DNA of 9,348 bases from NCBI GenBank assembly GCA_934667465.1, contig CAKUMG010000154.1, forward strand, positions 1-9,348, in the 5' to 3' direction. The translations under genes were made by a program, and so were the position numbers. Below are positions 6,037 to 9,348 of this stretch, piece after piece. The stretch comes from an uncultured Actinoplanes sp. Lineage in GTDB: Bacteria; Actinomycetota; Actinomycetes; Mycobacteriales; Micromonosporaceae. Positions within the stretch are counted from its first letter, which is position 1. Every line of letters starts with the position of its first letter. The notes beneath the pieces were generated by a model that did no database searches, was not told where the DNA came from, and saw nothing but the letters and a program-made list of their open reading frames with translations.

Positions 6037-7331
6037 GACGCCGGCTCACCCTGCTCGTCGCGGCGACGACCTGCCTGGTCCTGATCGCGTTCCTGGTGCC
6101 GCTCGCGCTGCTCGTGCGGCAGGTGGCCGAGGACCGCGCGGTCAGCCGGGCCACGCAGGTGGTGCAGACGATCGTGCCGCTGATCGGCACGTACGACGAC
6201 GCGCAGCTGGTGTCGTCCCTGGAAGGTCAGCCGCTGCCGGTGAGCGTGTTCACACCCGCCGGTACGGTGCTCGGGGCGCAGGCCGGGCGCAGCGCCGCCG
6301 TCCGCCTGGTCGCCGCCCAGGTCCAGTACCTGACCGTCGAGACGCCGGCGGGACGCGAGGTGGTCGCCGGGGTGCAGAGCAACCGCGGCACGTACGTGGT
6401 CCGCGCGCTCGTCCCCGCCGCCGAGCTCACCAGCGGCGTCGCGCGGTCGTGGCTCGTGCTCGCCGCGCTCGGGCTGGCGCTCGTGCTGTTCGGGCTGCTG
6501 CTGGCCGACCGGCTCGCGCGATCCCTGGTCGCCCCGATCGCCGACCTGTCCGCGGTGTCGCACCGGCTGGCCCGCGCCGAGCTGTCCGCGCGCGCCAGCC
6601 CCGCCGGGCCGCCCGAGGTGCGGGAGGTCGCCGGGGCGCTCAACCACCTCGCCGGGCGCATCCAGGACCTGCTGCGCGAGGAACGCGAGCAGGTCGCCGA
6701 CCTGTCGCACCGGCTGCGTACCCCGCTGACCGCGCTGCGGCTGGAGGTGGAGTCGCTGCGCGACGAGGAGGAGGCGGCCCGGGTCGCCGCGGCCGCCGAC
6801 CGGATCGAGCTGGCGGTCACGACCGTGATCCGGCAGGCCCGGCGGCGCGGCGAGGAGCGGCAGGTCTGCGACGCCACGGCGGTGGTCCGGGAGCGGGTCG
6901 CGTTCTGGACGGTGCTGGCGGAGGACACCGATCGGGAGGTACGGGTCTCGCTGCCCGATCTTCCGCTTCCGGTGGCCGTGCCGGCCGACGAGCTCGGGGC
7001 GGCGCTCGACGCGTTGCTCGGCAACGTCTTCGCGCACACGCCCGACGGGACGGCCCTGGGGGTGACGCTCCGCTCCCTCGCGCCGCACGACGTGACCGGC
7101 GCGGACGGAAGTGCGGGCGGGGGTGTCGAGCTGACCGTGCGGGACGAGGGGCCCGGCATCCCGGCAGAGCGGCTGGAGCGCGGCACGTCGGGCAGCGGCT
7201 CGACCGGGCTGGGGCTCGACATCGCGCGCCGGGCGGCGGAGGCGGGCGGCGGCGCGCTGACCGTCGGCGGCGCACCGGGCGGCGGGGCCCTGGTCCGGCT
7301 CACCTTCCCGCCCGGTCCCGGCCGGTCTTAA
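6033..7331 (+). CDS. Membrane sensor histidine kinase
   Basis: This 432-residue protein partners the preceding regulator. A first transmembrane helix spans about residues 6-28, a roughly 110-residue extracellular sensor region about 29-137, and a second helix about 138-158. HAMP follows (about 159-212). The dimerisation/phosphoacceptor domain has the H-box VADLSHRLRTPLTAL with His226. The ATPase domain has an N-box around Asn331 (LLGNVFAHTP), a G1 box DEGPGIP (371-377) and a G2 box STGLGLDIARR (390-400). All catalytic elements look intact. The ATG overlaps the regulator stop (ATGA). The extracellular domain has no motif I recognise, so the stimulus is unknown; the exported products next door suggest an envelope signal. 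The stop codon lies inside the second copy of the regulator motif. Confidence 0.95.
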   Translation: MRRRLTLLVAATTCLVLIAFLVPLALLVRQVAEDRAVSRATQVVQTIVPLIGTYDDAQLVSSLEGQPLPVSVFTPAGTVLGAQAGRSAAVRLVAAQVQYLTVETPAGREVVAGVQSNRGTYVVRALVPAAELTSGVARSWLVLAALGLALVLFGLLLADRLARSLVAPIADLSAVSHRLARAELSARASPAGPPEVREVAGALNHLAGRIQDLLREEREQVADLSHRLRTPLTALRLEVESLRDEEEAARVAAAADRIELAVTTVIRQARRRGEERQVCDATAVVRERVAFWTVLAEDTDREVRVSLPDLPLPVAVPADELGAALDALLGNVFAHTPDGTALGVTLRSLAPHDVTGADGSAGGGVELTVRDEGPGIPAERLERGTSGSGSTGLGLDIARRAAEAGGGALTVGGAPGGGALVRLTFPPGPGRS

Positions 7332-7343
7332 CCGGGTCTTAGC
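7326..7343 (-). promoter_or_regulatory. Response-regulator binding motif, copy 2 (PepSY promoter)
   Basis: Read on the minus strand this is GCTAAGACCCGGTTAAGA, differing from copy 1 (5297-5314) at only two of 18 bases, both in the spacer. Half-sites are again 11 bases apart. It overlaps the kinase stop codon and lies 75-93 bases upstream of the PepSY gene. Read toward that gene, TTAGCG (7339-7344) is followed after 16 bases by a weak -10-like CTAGGC (7361-7366), the same geometry as at the divergent small gene. Confidence 0.65.
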
Positions 7344-7408
7344 GATCGCACAGCGTGCCGCTAGGCCGGGAACAGTGATCTTGGTGGTGTTGGTTCACAC
7401 GACACACC

Positions 7409-7413
7409 GGAGG
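7409..7413 (+). promoter_or_regulatory. Ribosome binding site of the PepSY gene
   Basis: GGAGG lies five bases before the ATG at 7419. A canonical site here contrasts with the leaderless start of the regulator, and fits a separate leadered transcript from the promoter at about 7337-7366. Confidence 0.7.
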
Positions 7414-7418
7414 TTCCC

Positions 7419-8012
7419 ATGATCAGGATTCGTACCGTTGCCGCGCTGGGCGCCGGGGCCGTGGCCGCCCTGGCCATCGGCGGGACCGCGTTCGCATCGG
7501 ACCGCGACGACATCGTGCCGATGAAGCCGAACGGGGATGTCATCGCCGCGCCCTCCGAAAGCGCCCCGGCGGCGCCCTCCGCGAGCGACCCGACGGCGGC
7601 GCTCTCCGCGAGCGACCCGACGGTGGCGCCCTCGACGAGCAGCTCCGCGAGCGACCCGGCGACGGCGCCTTCCGCGAGCACTCCGGCGTCGTCGGGGGCA
7701 TCGGCGGGCGGCCCGGCGTCCTCCGGGGCGGCGCGGGCCGGCGCGATCAGCCTGGACGAGGCGAAGACGATCGCGCTGAAGGCCGCGGGCGGCGGGCTGG
7801 TCGTGGACATCGAGCGCGAGACCGAGCACGGCCGCGCGGTCTGGGACGTCGAGCTCCGCAACGGCACCGTCGAGCACGAGCTCGACGTCGACCGCACGAC
7901 CGGCGACGTCACCCGCCACGAGAGGGACACCGACGACGACCGCGGCCGCGACGACGACCGCGACGACCGGGACGACCGCGATGACCGGGACGACGACGGC
8001 GACGACGACTGA
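7419..8012 (+). CDS. Secreted PepSY-domain protein with Asp/Arg-rich tail
   Basis: The product has 197 residues. Residues 1-26 are a classic signal peptide (MIRIRT, hydrophobic core, AFA/S cleavage after Ala26). Residues about 42-108 are a low-complexity Ser/Ala/Pro/Thr linker with repeated SASDPT units (DNA period 27 bases between the first two). Residues about 109-167 form a PepSY domain: SLDEAKTIALKAAGGGLVVDIERE, then GRAVWDVELRNGTVEHELDVDRTTGDV. The last 26 residues hold 18 Asp and 6 Arg in DDR-like repeats. PepSY domains are known from propeptides of peptidases and from envelope proteins near two-component systems. The regulator motif upstream makes this a likely direct target of the adjacent system, perhaps as a feedback or cation-binding component. 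That role is inference. A strong hairpin follows the gene. Confidence 0.88.
   Translation: MIRIRTVAALGAGAVAALAIGGTAFASDRDDIVPMKPNGDVIAAPSESAPAAPSASDPTAALSASDPTVAPSTSSSASDPATAPSASTPASSGASAGGPASSGAARAGAISLDEAKTIALKAAGGGLVVDIERETEHGRAVWDVELRNGTVEHELDVDRTTGDVTRHERDTDDDRGRDDDRDDRDDRDDRDDDGDDD
7920..8012 (+). repeat. GAC/CGC triplet-rich repeat encoding the acidic tail
   Basis: The end of the PepSY gene is a run of GACGACCGC/GACCGGGAC-type units encoding Asp-Asp-Arg repeats. Imperfect 9-base periodicity makes it prone to length change by slippage, so tail length may differ between strains. Confidence 0.6.
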
Positions 8013-8084
8013 GGGGCGCGGCGGCTGACGGGCGCTACTTGGTCCCGTACGGGATGAATGTCGTAGTGAGCGCGAGCCGCACGA

Positions 8085-8115
8085 CGACGCCCGGGCCGAG
8101 ACGGCCCGGGCGTCG
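8085..8115. terminator. Bidirectional hairpin terminator
   Basis: CGACGCCCGGGCC (8085-8097) pairs perfectly with 8103-8115 around the loop GAGAC, a 13-bp GC-rich stem without a T-run. It sits between the convergent PepSY and subtilase genes, 72 bases after one stop and 16 bases after the other, so it can serve both. Confidence 0.85.
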
Positions 8116-8131
8116 CCTGTGAAGGGACTGA

Positions 8132-9346
8132 TCAGCTCACGAAGAGCAGGCGGTTCGGGGAACCGGTGCCGGGGCTGGTGACCTTGTTCGGGGTGGACGT
8201 GGTGACGAGGCTGTCGCGGACCTGGGCCGGGGTGAAGCCGGTGTTGGCCGCGAGCACGAGAGCCGCGGCGCCCGCGACGTGCGGCGATGCCATCGACGTG
8301 CCGCTGATCGTGCTGGTGGCGGTGTTGCTGTTGTACCAGGCCGACGTGATGGACGAGCCCGGCGCGAAGATGTCCAGGCAGGTGCCGTAGTTCGAGTACG
8401 AGGCGCGCGCGTCCGTGCTGGTGGTGGCGCCGACCGTGATGGCGGCGGCGACCCGGGCCGGCGAGGAGTTGCACGCGTTCGCGTTGCTGTTGCCGGCCGC
8501 GAGGCTGAACGTGATGCCGGCCGAGATCGCCGAGTTGACCGCGTTGTCCAGCGTGGTGCTGACGCCGCCGCCGAGGCTCATGTTGACCACGGCCGGCTTG
8601 ACCGCGTTGGTCCGCACCCAGTTGATGCCGTTGACCACGCCGGTGGTGGTGCCGCCGCCGGAGCAGTCCAGCACGCGCACCGCGACCAGCTTGGCCTGCT
8701 TGGCCACACCGTAGTTGGTGCCGCCGATCGTGCCGGCCACGTGCGTGCCGTGCCCGTCACAGTCGTCCGCGACCGCGTCGTTGTCGACGAAGTCGTAGCC
8801 GTAGCTGGCCCGGAAGTCGCTGTGGGTGTAGCGGATGCCGGTGTCGATGATGTAGGCGGTGACGTTCGAAGCCGTCTGGCTGTAGGTGTAGGTCCTGGTC
8901 AGCGGCAGGTTCCGCTGGTCGATGCGGTCGATGCCCCAGGTCGCGTTCGACTGGGTGGCCGACAGCGAGACGGTCTGGTTCTGCTCGACGTAGGCCACCG
9001 CGGGGTCGGCGGCGAGCCGGGCGGCACCGGCGGCGGACAGGCCCGCCTCGAAGCCGTTGAGGGCGGAGCCGAAGGTGCGCCGGACGCTGCCGGAGTAGTC
9101 GCGGGCCAGGTCCGCGGACCGGTCGCCGACCGCGGCGGCGACCCGGGCGCTGCCGGCCTTGCCGCCGACAGCGGAGTCCTTGAGGACGACGATGTAGCTG
9201 CCGGGTACGGCCTGCGCCGTGCCGGACAGCAGGACGGTGCCCGTGGCGGGTGCGGCCGCGGCGGGTGCCGAGGTCAGGGCCGCCACGGTGGCGGCCACGA
9301 TCCCGGCGGCCAGGGCGGCTCCGGGACGAGGGCGTCGAATCGCCAT
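8132..9346 (-). CDS. Secreted subtilisin-like serine protease (aqualysin/proteinase K type, S8)
   Basis: This 404-residue preproenzyme hydrolyses peptide bonds outside the cell. Residues 1-32 are a signal peptide. Residues about 48-126 are an I9 propeptide that chaperones folding and inhibits the enzyme (YIVVLKDSAV ... VAYVEQNQ). The mature part begins near Ala130 (ATQSNATWGIDRIDQ). The catalytic triad is Asp168 (YIIDTG), His199 (DGHGTHVAG) and Ser351 (GTSMASPHVAG), with oxyanion Asn286 (AAGN). Cys196/Cys228 and Cys292/Cys323 have the same spacing as the two disulfides of aqualysin I. The sequence ends at GSPNRLLFVS, the natural end of the catalytic domain, with no C-terminal pro-region or binding domain. 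The ATG lies two bases from the window edge, so an upstream start, the ribosome binding site and the promoter are not visible. Confidence 0.96.
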   Translation of the reverse strand: MAIRRPRPGAALAAGIVAATVAALTSAPAAAAPATGTVLLSGTAQAVPGSYIVVLKDSAVGGKAGSARVAAAVGDRSADLARDYSGSVRRTFGSALNGFEAGLSAAGAARLAADPAVAYVEQNQTVSLSATQSNATWGIDRIDQRNLPLTRTYTYSQTASNVTAYIIDTGIRYTHSDFRASYGYDFVDNDAVADDCDGHGTHVAGTIGGTNYGVAKQAKLVAVRVLDCSGGGTTTGVVNGINWVRTNAVKPAVVNMSLGGGVSTTLDNAVNSAISAGITFSLAAGNSNANACNSSPARVAAAITVGATTSTDARASYSNYGTCLDIFAPGSSITSAWYNSNTATSTISGTSMASPHVAGAAALVLAANTGFTPAQVRDSLVTTSTPNKVTSPGTGSPNRLLFVS

Positions 9347-9348
9347 GC

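Noticed and set aside
5985..7303. Long antisense frames opposite the histidine kinase
   Set aside because: Long antisense frames are expected in high-GC DNA. The plus-strand kinase has all conserved boxes, while the antisense products are low-complexity Arg/Pro/Ser-rich.
7578..7690. Repeats in the PepSY gene considered as a tandem-repeat or CRISPR-like array
   Set aside because: The repeats are in frame, have unequal periods (27 and 39 bases) and encode SASDP units of a protein linker.

Overview
The window looks like chromosomal DNA from a high-GC Gram-positive actinomycete. Codon third positions are overwhelmingly G or C, GTG starts are common, two genes appear to be read from leaderless mRNAs, and the gene families are typical of the group. 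A member of the Micromonosporaceae or a relative is a reasonable guess, but only an inference. No rRNA, tRNA, CRISPR array or transposase gene was found.

Left part (1-2207): a divergent pair, a YczE-type membrane protein on the minus strand and a MocR-type regulator (GntR-like helix-turn-helix fused to a PLP-dependent aminotransferase fold) on the plus strand. Only about 60 bases separate the two starts. Three GCCAAT boxes lie in and beside this gap, spaced by about two and four helical turns, and are good candidates for MocR binding sites.

Middle (2208-4145): an island of visibly lower GC holding one minus-strand gene for a 366-residue protein. Its C-terminal part carries an R-x4-H motif typical of HEPN ribonuclease domains. 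It is flanked by poorly coding DNA of about 310 and 530 bases, and an imperfect 23-bp inverted repeat lies outside both gene ends. This is the accessory-looking part of the window and may be a small defence-related insertion.

Right-centre (4093-8012): a minus-strand mycothiol-dependent-type DinB/MDMPI metal-binding protein, a minus-strand small envelope protein of unknown family, then a plus-strand OmpR-type response regulator and its histidine kinase (4-base ATGA overlap), followed by a secreted PepSY-domain protein with an Asp/Arg-rich tail. A nearly identical 18-bp direct-repeat motif (GCTAAGA..CGGTTAAGA) occurs exactly twice: once between the small envelope gene and the regulator, and once between the kinase and the PepSY gene. 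It has the same orientation relative to both exported-protein genes, so the locus reads as a self-contained envelope-sensing regulon.

Right end (8013-9348): a strong bidirectional hairpin terminator, then a convergent minus-strand gene for a secreted aqualysin/proteinase K-type subtilase. Its start codon lies two bases from the window edge.
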